Source: Tumebacillus flagellatus
GTDB taxonomy: Bacteria > Bacillota > Bacilli > Tumebacillales > Tumebacillaceae
Length of the DNA: 64,000 nucleotides
Direction of reading: 5' to 3'
Assembly (NCBI RefSeq): GCF_000714935.1
Contig: NZ_JMIR01000004.1
Location: 62,001-126,000 of the forward strand
Part shown: piece after piece, positions 40,727 to 50,615 of the stretch
Layout of the letters: each line of letters starts with the position of its first letter
Position numbering within the stretch: the first letter of the stretch is position 1
Notes under the pieces: generated by a model
Database searches by the model: none
What the model saw: the letters and a program-made list of their open reading frames with translations, nothing else
What the model was told of the DNA's origin: nothing
Made by a program: the position numbers and the translations under genes

Positions 40727-42082
40727 ATGGAAATGGTGCAATTCAAAGAACTGTTGTTCGAAAAAGGGCGTGAAGTCGGGTTCACCGACATGGAGATCTA
40801 CTACCAAGCGGAGCGTGAGACGACGGTGCGCGTGTTCCGCGGCGAAATCGACGCGTACAACATCGCGGAGAAGGCAGGTCTGTCGTTCCGGGGCGTCATC
40901 GGCGGCAAGATGGGTTATTCCTACACGGAAAAAATCGACGCCGACTCGGTCGACCTGCTCTTGCAAGAAGCGCGGGAGAACGCCGCGATTCTGGAGCAGT
41001 CGGAATCGGAAGAGATTTTTGCAGGCTCGGAGCGTTACGTCGAATTGCGCGACCAATCCCAGCAGCTGCGTGAACTGACGCCGGACGTGTTGATTGACAC
41101 GGCGAAGGCGATGGAAGCGGCTGCTTTGGCGCACGACCCGCGCGTAGAGATGGTCAACTCCTGCATGACCGTCAACAGCGAGACGGAATTGACGATCATG
41201 AACACCAAAGGCTTGAACTGCCATACCAAAGACAATCTGGTCATCGGCTATATTTCCGCGCTTGCCAAAGAGGACGGCGTCGTCTCTTCGGCTGCCAAGG
41301 GCGAGTACTCCCTCCGCAACATCGAAGAAGTGAACGCTGCAGAGTTGGCTCAAACCGCCGCCAGCGAAGCGGTCGGCAAACTCGGGGCGCAGACGATCGA
41401 ATCGGGCCAATATCCGGTCATCTTGCGCAATGAAACCGCGTCGACGCTGTTGAAAGCGTTCGTCTCGGTGTTCAGCGGCGAATCGGCGAGCAAGGGTCTG
41501 ACGCTTCTGCAAGACCGTGTCGGACAAAAAGTGGCGGGCGAAAACGTAACGATCATCGACGACCCGCATCGCACCGACGCGCCGGGCTCGACCCCGTTTG
41601 ACTCGGAAGGCATGGCGACTGCGCGCCATGACGTGGTGCGAAACGGCGAGTTGGTCACCTTCCTGCACAACCTCAAGACCGCCAAGCACTTTGGCGTGGA
41701 GTCGACCGGCAACGCGTATAAAGCGTCGTACCGGGGATCGGTATCGGTTCAGCCGAACAACCTGGTCCTCGAACCGGGCGACCGCTCGCTGGATGAGTTG
41801 ATCGCAGGCACGGAACGCGGGTTGATGCTGGTGGAATTGCAAGGCGTGCATGCCGGGACGAACGCGGTTTCCGGCGATTTCTCGCTCGCTTGTATCGGGC
41901 ATTTGATCGAAAACGGCAAGATCGTGCGTCCGGTGAACCAGATTACGGTGTCGGGCAACATCTTGGAACTGCTGAACAACGTCGAAGCCATCGGCAACGA
42001 CTTGAAATTCGACGGCTATGGACGCGGCGCAGTCGGTGCTCCGTCGATCAAGATTAAATCACTGGCGATTGCCGGGAAGTAA
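40727..42082 (+). CDS. pmbA: TldE/PmbA-type protease partner
   Basis: 451 residues of the TldD/PmbA family lacking the HExxxH motif, as expected for TldE. It starts MEMVQFKELLFEKGRE and carries RDEGM-type PFDSEGMATARHD and the terminal NDLKFDGYGRGAVGAPS. ATG 40727 lies 8 bp after AGGAGG. It forms the non-catalytic half of the barrel with TldD. Confidence 0.92.
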   Translation: MEMVQFKELLFEKGREVGFTDMEIYYQAERETTVRVFRGEIDAYNIAEKAGLSFRGVIGGKMGYSYTEKIDADSVDLLLQEARENAAILEQSESEEIFAGSERYVELRDQSQQLRELTPDVLIDTAKAMEAAALAHDPRVEMVNSCMTVNSETELTIMNTKGLNCHTKDNLVIGYISALAKEDGVVSSAAKGEYSLRNIEEVNAAELAQTAASEAVGKLGAQTIESGQYPVILRNETASTLLKAFVSVFSGESASKGLTLLQDRVGQKVAGENVTIIDDPHRTDAPGSTPFDSEGMATARHDVVRNGELVTFLHNLKTAKHFGVESTGNAYKASYRGSVSVQPNNLVLEPGDRSLDELIAGTERGLMLVELQGVHAGTNAVSGDFSLACIGHLIENGKIVRPVNQITVSGNILELLNNVEAIGNDLKFDGYGRGAVGAPSIKIKSLAIAGK

Positions 42083-42098
42083 GAGTGTGTGGAAGAGA

Positions 42099-42134
42099 GG
42101 AACGGGCAGCTTAGAGCTGCACGTTCCTTTTTTT
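42099..42134 (+). terminator. Terminator after the tldD-pmbA pair
   Basis: GGAACG-GCAGC stem with matching GCTGC and CGTTCC arms followed by seven T. It overlaps the stop of the convergent MFS gene. Confidence 0.85.
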
Positions 42135-43304
42135 CATGTTGTAGAGCAGGAAGCAGAGGACGGGAACGAGGAGAAGCGAGGTCATAACGGTCAAGAGGAT
42201 GGAGAATGACGTGTGGTCGAACAACAAGCCGCCCAAGAGCGGGCCCAGCATGCGTCCGGCGGTGGAAGCCATGCCGATAAACCCTTGCAAAAAACCGGTG
42301 CGCGACGGTGGAGAAAGTTGCGCCACAGCCGCCGGGATGACCGGCCAGAGCAACATCTCACCAAGCGTAAGCAGCACCATCCCGGCAACGAAGACGCTGT
42401 AGTGGTCATGGTGGGTGAGCACCAACAGGAACGAGAGGACAAACAGCGAGACGCCGAGGAACATCTGAGATGTGAACGACTTGAACTTGCGGGCAAGCAA
42501 GGCGATCAACGGCTGTCCGAGGAAGATCACCAGCCCGTTCAGCGTCCACAAGCGGCTGTATTGTGCCAGCGAGTAATCCTGTTGCATAAACACCGCGATG
42601 GCGCTTTGCCACTGGACGTAGACGATCCAGAGTGTCAAACACCCGGTGAAGAGCGCAAGAATCGGCAGCCAAGGGATGGCGGGCTCTGCGCGAACGATCT
42701 CGCCGGCGGCGGCTTGTTCCCGCATCGTTTCCGCAACAGGAGCCGACGGCTGCTTCCGGTCGCGGATGAAGAAGAACACGAAGCAGAGGAAGATCAGCAT
42801 CGTCCCGGACGCGGAGAGAAACGCGAGGTTGAACGAATGAGCCGCGACGATCCCGCCGACGGCAGACCCGGCGGCAACGCCTAAATTGTTGGCGACGTAG
42901 AGGAAGTTAAACGCGCGACGGCCTCCTTCCGGCCACGCGCGGGCAGCCAGCGCAAACATGGCGGGCGAGACGAGCGAAGCGGTGAAGCCGAACAAAAACA
43001 TGACCGTGACGTAGAGGGGCCAGATCTCCACAAATCCAGGGATGGAAATCAACGCCGCCGAACAGAACAACCCGGTCAAGAGGACCGGACGCGCACCGAA
43101 GCGGTCAAACAGCATGCCGCCGGTCAACTGCCCGAGCGAGGCGCCCGCCGAGTGCAAAAGCAACACCAGTCCGGCCACAGCCAGCGGTCGTCCCAGGTGT
43201 TCGTGGATGTAGATCGAATTGAGCGGCCAAAGGAACGAAAGACCGCCGATGTTGAGAAAACAACCGGCTGCAAGCAACCAGAGAATCTTGGGATACTGGC
43301 GCAC
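42111..43304 (-). CDS. MFS transporter
   Basis: 397 residues with about 12 membrane helices. The motif GGMLFDRFGARPVLL between helices 2 and 3 is the major facilitator signature. GTG 43304 lies 7 bp after AGGAGGG. It is likely a drug or metabolite proton antiporter of the DHA1 type; the substrate is unknown. No regulator is adjacent. Confidence 0.88.
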   Translation of the reverse strand: MRQYPKILWLLAAGCFLNIGGLSFLWPLNSIYIHEHLGRPLAVAGLVLLLHSAGASLGQLTGGMLFDRFGARPVLLTGLFCSAALISIPGFVEIWPLYVTVMFLFGFTASLVSPAMFALAARAWPEGGRRAFNFLYVANNLGVAAGSAVGGIVAAHSFNLAFLSASGTMLIFLCFVFFFIRDRKQPSAPVAETMREQAAAGEIVRAEPAIPWLPILALFTGCLTLWIVYVQWQSAIAVFMQQDYSLAQYSRLWTLNGLVIFLGQPLIALLARKFKSFTSQMFLGVSLFVLSFLLVLTHHDHYSVFVAGMVLLTLGEMLLWPVIPAAVAQLSPPSRTGFLQGFIGMASTAGRMLGPLLGGLLFDHTSFSILLTVMTSLLLVPVLCFLLYNMKKRNVQL

Positions 43305-43413
43305 GTAAGAGCCCTCCTGAACATTTCGTAACCTGAATTATTCTATCACAGATTTGCCCTGTTTCCGCTCTTGACTTATCATGAGGAAGAGGAAGGAAGG
43401 GAAGTTGAACGTC

Positions 43414-43863
43414 ATGGAAATTACCAATCTGTTATTGCTGTTGTTGTTAGCCGTCGGGATCATCGGCAACAACACTTCGGTCTCAATTGCCGTGGCCGTG
43501 CTGTTGCTCGTTCGTCTGTTGCATCTCGACCGCGTGATGCCTTATCTGGAGAACTATGGATTGCAAGTCGGCATCATCATCTTGACGATCGGAGTGCTCG
43601 CTCCGGTGGCCGGCGGCAAGATCGGATATGAAGAAATGATCAAGGTGTTCCTGAATTGGAAAGCGATTCTCGCCATCGCCGTGGGGATTTTCGTATCTTA
43701 CTTGGGCGGTCGCGGGGTACCGCTGATGGCGGCAAATCCCTTGATCGTCACCGGACTGATGATCGGCACCATCATCGGCGTCGCCCTGTTCAAAGGTGTG
43801 CCGGTCGGTCCGCTGATCGCAGCCGGGATGATGGCGTTGATCCTCGGCGTGTTGAAACAGTAG
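43414..43863 (+). CDS. DUF441 family membrane protein
   Basis: 149 residues, four hydrophobic segments. ANPLIVTGLMIGTIIGVALFKGVPVGPLIAAGMMALI and GVLAPVAGGKIGYEEM-type stretches match the DUF441 (YtwI) family. ATG 43414 is preferred over the ATG at 43381, which lacks a ribosome site. It is 13 bp from the next gene. Function is unknown. Confidence 0.85.
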   Translation: MEITNLLLLLLLAVGIIGNNTSVSIAVAVLLLVRLLHLDRVMPYLENYGLQVGIIILTIGVLAPVAGGKIGYEEMIKVFLNWKAILAIAVGIFVSYLGGRGVPLMAANPLIVTGLMIGTIIGVALFKGVPVGPLIAAGMMALILGVLKQ

Positions 43864-43876
43864 AAGGAGGGCTTTT

Positions 43877-44683
43877 ATGCAACAGTGGATCGAACGAGCA
43901 AGAGCTTGCCGCTGGCAAGATTGGGACTATGAAGAGACGATCAAAGCGAAACTTTTGTTCTTGCGCTATCTCGGAGAAAGTTTCGCCCGCAGCGGAGCGG
44001 AGGAAGCGGAGAGGCTCGCGGAACATCTGGAAGCATACGGCGGGGAGGAACAGGCCACTCTGTTTGCATCGTCCCGCATGCTGCCTGCTCCGCTGGCGGC
44101 GTTTGGCAACGCGGTATTGAATCCGCAAGCCCCGTTGGTGTACCCGACCGTCTTGGCGGCGGTTGAAGAGCAGAACAAGGGCGGACAGGAACTGCTGGCA
44201 GCTCTGGTCGCAGGGCTGGAGACGGCGTTTCGTCTCGGCGATCATCCGCAAGCTGAACTGATGGGCGCGCTGATGGGAGTCGCTCATGCGTACGAACTGG
44301 ACGATGACGGTTGGGAAGTGCTGTTGGGACTGACGCTCGGCCGCGCGTCCGGGATGTTGGAAGTTCCGGAAGCGGGGTTTGCACGCGGCACATTGGCTCA
44401 AGAGATCGTGGTCGGGGCGTCACTGGCGCGCGAAGAGTGGAGCGAAACGATGGCTTTGCGCACGAAAGTGCCGCAGGAGTGGCTCGGGGCTTTGGAGCGC
44501 ACGTCGGACAAGCCGGGGATGAAGATGTTTCTCATGGCGCTGGAAGTCAACGCGGACGAGACCGTCGCGAAGTTTCGCACGAAAGCGGACGGTCGAATTC
44601 CGACGCCGCATCTGGAATACTACATAGATGCTTGCATGGGTTTGGAAGACGTCTGCTGCATGCCGCAGTTCTTCCGTAAATGA
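43877..44683 (+). CDS. truncated/divergent MmgE/PrpD-like protein
   Basis: 268 residues. The N-terminal ~190 residues follow the MmgE/PrpD helical domain: FLRYLGESFARSGAEEAERL, PAPLAAFGNAVLN, YPTVLAAVEEQNKGGQELL and AALVAGLETAFRLGD. The expected HxxDxDD-type motif is missing (APLVYP instead), and the C-terminal lid domain of the ~450-residue enzymes is absent or replaced. It is thus probably not a 2-methylcitrate dehydratase and may be a non-catalytic relative. The start follows AAGGAGGG. It is co-oriented and close to the DUF441 gene. Confidence 0.55.
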   Translation: MQQWIERARACRWQDWDYEETIKAKLLFLRYLGESFARSGAEEAERLAEHLEAYGGEEQATLFASSRMLPAPLAAFGNAVLNPQAPLVYPTVLAAVEEQNKGGQELLAALVAGLETAFRLGDHPQAELMGALMGVAHAYELDDDGWEVLLGLTLGRASGMLEVPEAGFARGTLAQEIVVGASLAREEWSETMALRTKVPQEWLGALERTSDKPGMKMFLMALEVNADETVAKFRTKADGRIPTPHLEYYIDACMGLEDVCCMPQFFRK

Positions 44684-44711
44684 GGAATACCCATGAATGC
44701 GGAGAAGAGGA

Positions 44712-44740
44712 GATCGTGCCTGGGCGGCACGGTCTTTTTT
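44712..44740 (+). terminator. Terminator
   Basis: GATCGTGCC-TGGGC-GGCACGGTC followed by six T. The rest of the 307-bp gap to gltB is AT-rich and carries only the promoter elements listed. Confidence 0.82.
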
Positions 44741-44842
44741 GTCACCAGAGGAAGAGTTTATACATATATCGTGAATTATGTTCTGATTATCTCCTTCATG
44801 GACTATGATAAAAAAGTCCAATAAATTGTTCCGTTTTGCACA

Positions 44843-44960
44843 ATATCGATATGAAAGGGCTTTCATCGAAAAAATGAATGATTTTGGCTTAGAAAAAGTT
44901 GTGTCAGATGCCTGAAGACCTTTGTATTTATATCCGATATTGTTTATAATCTGAAATATC
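44843..44960 (+). promoter_or_regulatory. gltB promoter and nearby palindromes
   Basis: TTGTAT at 44922-44927 and TATAAT at 44945-44950 are spaced 17 bp. Inverted repeat GATATT (44936-44941)/AATATC (44955-44960) flanks the -10, and a palindrome ATATCGATAT lies at 44843-44852. This layout suggests regulated expression, perhaps by a LysR-type protein as for Bacillus gltAB, but no regulator gene is nearby. Confidence 0.6.
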
Positions 44961-44990
44961 AGAAGCAAACTACTGGAGGTGGAGAAAACT

Positions 44991-47900
44991 ATGGCCAACT
45001 ACAATCAGCGCAAGCGAACGGTTGAAGAGCACGATTCTTGTGGGATTGTTGCTGCAGTCGAGACGAGCGGCCATCCGACCCATGACAACGTACAACGCAT
45101 CCTGGAAGCACTCATCCAAATGAACCATCGTGCAGGATTCATTGACGGCGAAGGGGACGGTACGGGGATATTAATCGATGTTCCGCGCAAACTTTGGATC
45201 AAGAAACTGATGAAGCAAGGTCTGCCGGGCGCGTGGGCGGATCAAGAGCATTTCGGCGTGGCGCATCTGTTTGTCCCGAAGACCGATGAATATAAAATGA
45301 AGGGCTGGATGGAAGACATCCGCCGCCGGTTTGCCGACAGCGGCCTGAGCCTCTTGCTGGAGCAGGCGGAAGCTGTGAACTCGAAAGCGCTGGGACCGCA
45401 GGGCCGCCAAGAAGAACCGCTGTTTTGGCAGCTTGCGTTCACCGCAGAGTCGGAAGAGTTGCCGTCCGGCAGCGAGTATGATGCGCTGTTGTTCCGGCTG
45501 ACCTGTGAAATTGAGGCCAAAACTCCGGTGCATGTCTGCTCCTTGAGCCGCTACAGCGTCGTCTACAAAGTGCGCGGTTCGGCAGAATGCCTGTTGAACT
45601 ACTACCCGGATCTGCAGAATCCGGAACTTCGTTCGGCGGCCACCGTTGGACATAACCGCTATTCCACCAACACCTCCACCGTGTTTGAACGGGTGCAGCC
45701 GTTCTCCCTGCTCGGCCACAACGGCGAGATCAACACGATCAAGCGTCTGCGCGAAGAAGCGGAGATGCTCGGCATCCAACTCGTCGAGGGCGGTTCCGAC
45801 TCTCAAGATATGAACCGCACCATCGAAGGGCTGATCTCGGAGTACGGGTTCTCGCTGTACGAGGCGATGGAGATGATCTTCCCGCCGATCGTCAACGAGA
45901 TCAAAAACTTCAAGAGCGACTTGCAAGACCTCTACATGTTCTATCGTTCCGCTTGGGGTCCGTTTGCGCAAGGCCCGGCGGGTATCGTCTCGCGCTACGG
46001 CCGCGAGTGCCTGTTTGCAGTCGATGCTCTCGGCTTGCGTCCTCTGTGGCGCATGCAGACGGAGACGACGATCTGGTTCTCGTCGGAGCAGGGCGTCGTG
46101 CCGCTCACGGAGATGATCGCGGAACCGCGTCCGCTGGCACCGGGGGAGAAAATCGGCCTCCAACTCACCGAGAACGGCACGGTCGAACTTCCGTACCATG
46201 AATTGCAACAAGTGGTGCTGGAGCGCGCAAGCAAGCGCTATTCGTTCTCCAACTTCCGCCGCTCGATTTCCTTCGGGGCTCCGCGCGCGGAATTCATGAA
46301 CGGCGAGTTGACCGTCGAAGCGGCGAAGCAAGAGACGCCTGAAGAGCGTGAACGCTTGCTGGCTGCTTTCGGATGGGAAGCGGAGCACCTCGACTTGATC
46401 GACCATCAGGCAAGCACCGGCACTGAACCGATTCGATCGCTTGGTTACGACGGCCCTCTCGCCGTGATGAGCCAAGAGCGTCAAAATTTGTCGGACTATT
46501 TCAAAGAGAGTGTCGCCGTTGTAACCAACCCGGCGATCGACCGTGAACGAGAGATTGAACATTTCTCCACCCGCGTCGTCATCGGCCCGCGACCGTCGCT
46601 GCAAGGCCACCAAGGCATCGTGTACCGCCGTTTGGAGCTGCAAACACCGCTGCTTTTGGGCGGACACCGCCGCACGGCACCGCTTTCCCGCGACTTGTAC
46701 CGTCCGCTGGCGCACAAATTGGGCAGCTATCTGTTTGAAGACTTGCTGCGCGAGTTTGAAGATGTCCAACACGCCGTCGAAGTGCTGAACATCAACCGCG
46801 AAATCGGTGAAAGCGTGCAAGACGCGATTGCTCGTCTGACCCAAGAAGCGGTGGAAGCGGTCGTGGCCGGCGCACATGTGCTCGTCTTGGACGACCGCTT
46901 CACGTTCCGCCACGGGGCGGGCTATCTCGATCCGCATCTGATCACGTCGGCTGTCCACCTCGCGCTGAAAAGCTACCCGGTCGCGAAGAAAGCAGAGAAT
47001 CTCCGCCGCCGCGTCTCGCTGGTGCTCCGTTCGGCGGGGCTTCGCAATCTGCACGACATCGTGATCGCCATCGGGTTGGGCGCGGACACCGTCAACCCGT
47101 ATCTAATGTGGGAACTGGCGTCGCACACCGAGCCGCTGGCGATGATCAAAAACCTCTACGAAGCTCTGCAAAAAGGGTTGGAGAAAGTCATCTCGACGCT
47201 TGGCATCCACGAACTGCGCGGTTATGACCGCTTGTTCTCTTCGATCGGCTTCCAGCCGGAACTGGCGGAGTTGTTCGGCACGCCGAACTTCTTCGGCTCG
47301 CAACGCGCAGGTGTATCGTTCCAAGACTTGGAGAAGGACGCGACGGAGCGGGAAGCCCTGTTCCAATCTCCGGAGAAAGCCCGCATCGCGCGCGGCTATC
47401 ACGTCTTCCCGCGCCTCTGGAAGCTCGTGAACGACGTGGCGACCGGCTCCAAGCCGTATGACGAGTACACGGAGAAAGTGCAAGAGCTGGAAGCGAAGAC
47501 CCCGATTTCGCTGCGTCACTTGCTGGCTCCGAAAGTCGTCGAGGAAGCGCAACGTCCGGCTGTAGAAAAAGTCGACATCTCCGTCGGTCAGCACTCCTTG
47601 CCGTTCTTGATCTCCTCGATGTCGTTCGGTTCGCAAAACGAAACGGCGTTCCGGGCTTATGCGGAAGCGGCGTACCGCCTCGACATGATCTCGCTCAACG
47701 GCGAGGGCGGGGAAATCAAGGACATGATCGGCAAATATCCGAACCATCGCGGCATCCAAGTCGCCTCGGGTCGCTTCGGGGTGAACATCGAACTGTTGAA
47801 CTCCGCGAACTTGATCGAACTGAAGATCGGGCAGGGGGCAAAACCGGGAGAGGGCGGTCACTTGCCGGGCACGAAAGTTACGACCAAGGTCGCGGCAGCC

Positions 47901-49562
47901 CGGAACGCGCAGCCGGGCACCGACTTGATCTCGCCGTCGAACAACCACGACATCTACTCCATCGAAGACCTCGCGCAAGTCATCGACGAGTTCAAGATCG
48001 CCAACCCGCACGCGCGCGTCTCCGTCAAGATTCCGGTCGTTCCGGGCATCGGCACGATTGCAGTCGGCGTTGCAAAAGCCGGGGCGGACATCATCACCGT
48101 CTCCGGGTATGACGGCGGCACGGGGGCTGCCCGCGCGCATGCGTTGCGCCACGTCGGACTGCCGACTGAGATCGGCGTCAAAATCGCGCACGAAGAACTG
48201 GTGAACTCCGGTCTCCGCCACCTCGTCGAACTGTGGGCGGACGGCGGGATCAAAAACGGACTCGACGCCATGAAGATGATCTTGCTCGGCGCCAACCGCA
48301 TCGGCTTCGGGACGCTGGCGATGGTCGCAGTCGGTTGCACCGCTTGCCGCGGCTGTCACAAAGACACCTGCCACGTCGGGATTGCAACGCAGATGGATTC
48401 CATCGAAGAAGCGAAGGAAAAAGGTCTCAAGATGTTCGTTCCCCGCGAACTGGACCTGTCGATTGAACGCTTGCAGCGCTTCTTCTCAGGCATGGGCGAA
48501 GAACTTCGCCAATGGACGGCGAAACTCGGCGCGACCCGCACGCAAGATCTCGTCGGCCGCGCAGACCTGCTGGAGCAAGTCTCTCTGAACACCCGCATTG
48601 ACTTGGGGGCGCTGTTGACGCCGGTCGTCGTGGAAACGGCTGTGGCCGTTCCGGCGGTGCGTCTCTCCAGCGTCGGCGTCAACTCGCTGACGGAACGACT
48701 GTCGATGGAAGCGGTCGTGGAAATGGCGGCAGGCGGTGGAGCCGCAACGCAGAACGTCACAGGGGCGGTGGCTTCTGACCGCGTGCTCGGCAGCCATCTC
48801 TCCGGCAACTTGACCCGCCGCCGTTTCAAAGGCGAGCAGTTCCAAAAAGCATCGGTGCGACTCGATGACGGCACGATTGCGGGCAACGGGTTCGCGGCGT
48901 ACAACACGACGGGCGTGCATTTCCGCGTACAGGGCGGGGCGCAAGACGGCCTCGGCAAAACCTCTTACGGCGGCAAGATTATCGTGCTCAAGGGCGTGAA
49001 CCAAAAAGGCGTCCGCATCAACGGTTCTGCAGGCAAAGGGCTCGGCTACGGCGCGCAGCGCGGTCTGTTCATCGTCCAAGGCGTGGCAGACTCCCGTGCG
49101 GGCATCCGCTTGTCCGGAGCCGACATGATCTTCGGCCAGCGCTTGACGGAGCCGTTGCAAGACGAGTACGGCATGCTGGGGGCGCGCTCGCAAATCAAGG
49201 GCTTTGCGTTTGAGTACATGACCAACGGCCGTGCGCTGGTGCTGGGCGATCCGGGTCCGTGGATCTGCTCGGGGATGTCCGGCGGCACCGTGTACCTGCG
49301 CTTGCAGCCGGAGATGGGCTTGACGCAACAAGCGCTGCGCCGCCGCATCGCCAAGGGCGCGAAAGTATCGCTGCTCCCGCTCGATCGCAACGGATTGCGC
49401 GACATCGAAGAACTCCTGACGACCTACAAATCGGAACTCGTCCGTTCCGGTCAACCCGAGGAAGCGGAGATCATCGAAGAATTGTTGATCCATGCCGCAC
49501 AAAACTTCGTCATGGTGAAGCCCGGCGCTCTGCAAACCAACCAAGACATCGCAACCGAGTAA
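44991..49562 (+). CDS. gltB: glutamate synthase large subunit
   Basis: 1523 residues. Glutamine amidotransferase plus synthase that makes two glutamates from 2-oxoglutarate and glutamine. A short propeptide precedes the catalytic Cys in EHDSCGIVAAV. The class II amidotransferase domain runs to about 430 (GHNGEINT, RYSTNT). A central domain follows, then the FMN/synthase domain with GEGGEIKDM and GYDGGTGAA, the 3Fe-4S Cys set VGCTACRGCHKDTCH near 1116, and a C-terminal beta-helix domain (GGKIIVLKG, GYGAQRGLF). ATG 44991 follows GGAGGTGGAG. The small subunit gene gltD is not adjacent in this window. Confidence 0.94.
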   Translation: MANYNQRKRTVEEHDSCGIVAAVETSGHPTHDNVQRILEALIQMNHRAGFIDGEGDGTGILIDVPRKLWIKKLMKQGLPGAWADQEHFGVAHLFVPKTDEYKMKGWMEDIRRRFADSGLSLLLEQAEAVNSKALGPQGRQEEPLFWQLAFTAESEELPSGSEYDALLFRLTCEIEAKTPVHVCSLSRYSVVYKVRGSAECLLNYYPDLQNPELRSAATVGHNRYSTNTSTVFERVQPFSLLGHNGEINTIKRLREEAEMLGIQLVEGGSDSQDMNRTIEGLISEYGFSLYEAMEMIFPPIVNEIKNFKSDLQDLYMFYRSAWGPFAQGPAGIVSRYGRECLFAVDALGLRPLWRMQTETTIWFSSEQGVVPLTEMIAEPRPLAPGEKIGLQLTENGTVELPYHELQQVVLERASKRYSFSNFRRSISFGAPRAEFMNGELTVEAAKQETPEERERLLAAFGWEAEHLDLIDHQASTGTEPIRSLGYDGPLAVMSQERQNLSDYFKESVAVVTNPAIDREREIEHFSTRVVIGPRPSLQGHQGIVYRRLELQTPLLLGGHRRTAPLSRDLYRPLAHKLGSYLFEDLLREFEDVQHAVEVLNINREIGESVQDAIARLTQEAVEAVVAGAHVLVLDDRFTFRHGAGYLDPHLITSAVHLALKSYPVAKKAENLRRRVSLVLRSAGLRNLHDIVIAIGLGADTVNPYLMWELASHTEPLAMIKNLYEALQKGLEKVISTLGIHELRGYDRLFSSIGFQPELAELFGTPNFFGSQRAGVSFQDLEKDATEREALFQSPEKARIARGYHVFPRLWKLVNDVATGSKPYDEYTEKVQELEAKTPISLRHLLAPKVVEEAQRPAVEKVDISVGQHSLPFLISSMSFGSQNETAFRAYAEAAYRLDMISLNGEGGEIKDMIGKYPNHRGIQVASGRFGVNIELLNSANLIELKIGQGAKPGEGGHLPGTKVTTKVAAARNAQPGTDLISPSNNHDIYSIEDLAQVIDEFKIANPHARVSVKIPVVPGIGTIAVGVAKAGADIITVSGYDGGTGAARAHALRHVGLPTEIGVKIAHEELVNSGLRHLVELWADGGIKNGLDAMKMILLGANRIGFGTLAMVAVGCTACRGCHKDTCHVGIATQMDSIEEAKEKGLKMFVPRELDLSIERLQRFFSGMGEELRQWTAKLGATRTQDLVGRADLLEQVSLNTRIDLGALLTPVVVETAVAVPAVRLSSVGVNSLTERLSMEAVVEMAAGGGAATQNVTGAVASDRVLGSHLSGNLTRRRFKGEQFQKASVRLDDGTIAGNGFAAYNTTGVHFRVQGGAQDGLGKTSYGGKIIVLKGVNQKGVRINGSAGKGLGYGAQRGLFIVQGVADSRAGIRLSGADMIFGQRLTEPLQDEYGMLGARSQIKGFAFEYMTNGRALVLGDPGPWICSGMSGGTVYLRLQPEMGLTQQALRRRIAKGAKVSLLPLDRNGLRDIEELLTTYKSELVRSGQPEEAEIIEELLIHAAQNFVMVKPGALQTNQDIATE

Positions 49563-49589
49563 CCGCGAGCAAACAAACGCCAGTACCAG

Positions 49590-49625
49590 GCAGACTTCAT
49601 CCAACGGATGGGGTCTGCCTTTTTT
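49590..49625 (+). terminator. Terminator after gltB
   Basis: GGCAGAC and GTCTGCC arms with an inner CATCC/GGATG extension, followed by a T run. Confidence 0.85.
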
Positions 49626-49697
49626 CGAATGGTTGTACTACAATGAAGATACTCAACCGAAAACAATCCACTCTACCGAAGCGAAGGGGTTAGACTC

Positions 49698-50615
49698 TTG
49701 AACCGTTCCATCTTGGGCGTTGCCCTCGTCCTGATCTCGGCCGCCTGTTACGGCATCATGTCGATCTTGGCTGTGTATGCCTACCGAGACGGGGCGTCCG
49801 TCCTCGGCCTGTTGACCATCCGCTTTGCATTGGCGGCGCTGTTGTTCTGGCTCTTCCTCGTAGTCAGCCGCACGAAAATTTCCCTCACGCTTCGGCAACT
49901 GTTGGCTATGTTCATTCTAGGAGGCGTGCTGTATGCGGCGATGTCGTTTACGTTCTTCACGGCGGTGCAGTACATCTCACCGTCGCTGGCGGCTCTCCTG
50001 CTCTACAGCTATCCGGTCTTCGTTGCCGTGCTGTCCGCCGTTGTGGACAAGGAACGACTGACCCGCCGCATCGTGCTCTCCTTGGTGCTCGCGATGGCAG
50101 GGCTTGTGTTGGTGCTTGGCACTTCGTTTGCCGACGTCTCTCCAATCGGCGTGATCCTCGGTGTCGTGTCGGCCGTTCTCTATTCGATCTATATCGTCTT
50201 GAGCAACCGCGTCGTCAAGAGCGTGCCCAGCGTCGTCACCAGCGCCAGCGTAACGCTGTTCACCGCGCTCTCGCTTGCAACGGTATCGCTTAGCACGAAT
50301 CAATTGCAACTGCACTTTCACACACAGGCGTGGCTCGCCATCGGCGGGATCATCCTGTTCCCGACGATCATCGCGATGGTGGCGTTCTTCTACGGCCTGC
50401 GAATCATCGGCTCGACGAAAGCGTCCATCCTCAGCATGATCGAACCTTTGGTCACGATCACGGCATCGGCGCTGTTGATCGGAGATCGCTTGACCCCCGC
50501 CCAATGCGTCGGCGGCACGGCGGTGTTGCTCGGCGCTCTGCTCGTCATGTTGAAACAGTCAGAAGACAGGAGTAACGTACGGAATGAAAAAAGCAGAAGT
50601 TCCCATGTTGATTGA
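49698..50615 (+). CDS. EamA/DMT-family transporter
   Basis: 305 residues, ten hydrophobic segments forming two EamA repeats (LLYSYPVFVAVLSAV in the first; TKASILSMIEPLVTITASAL in the second). It is probably a metabolite exporter; the substrate is unknown. TTG 49698 follows AAGGGG. The 3-prime end overlaps the nth start by 32 bp, so both genes share an mRNA. Confidence 0.88.
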   Translation: MNRSILGVALVLISAACYGIMSILAVYAYRDGASVLGLLTIRFALAALLFWLFLVVSRTKISLTLRQLLAMFILGGVLYAAMSFTFFTAVQYISPSLAALLLYSYPVFVAVLSAVVDKERLTRRIVLSLVLAMAGLVLVLGTSFADVSPIGVILGVVSAVLYSIYIVLSNRVVKSVPSVVTSASVTLFTALSLATVSLSTNQLQLHFHTQAWLAIGGIILFPTIIAMVAFFYGLRIIGSTKASILSMIEPLVTITASALLIGDRLTPAQCVGGTAVLLGALLVMLKQSEDRSNVRNEKSRSSHVD

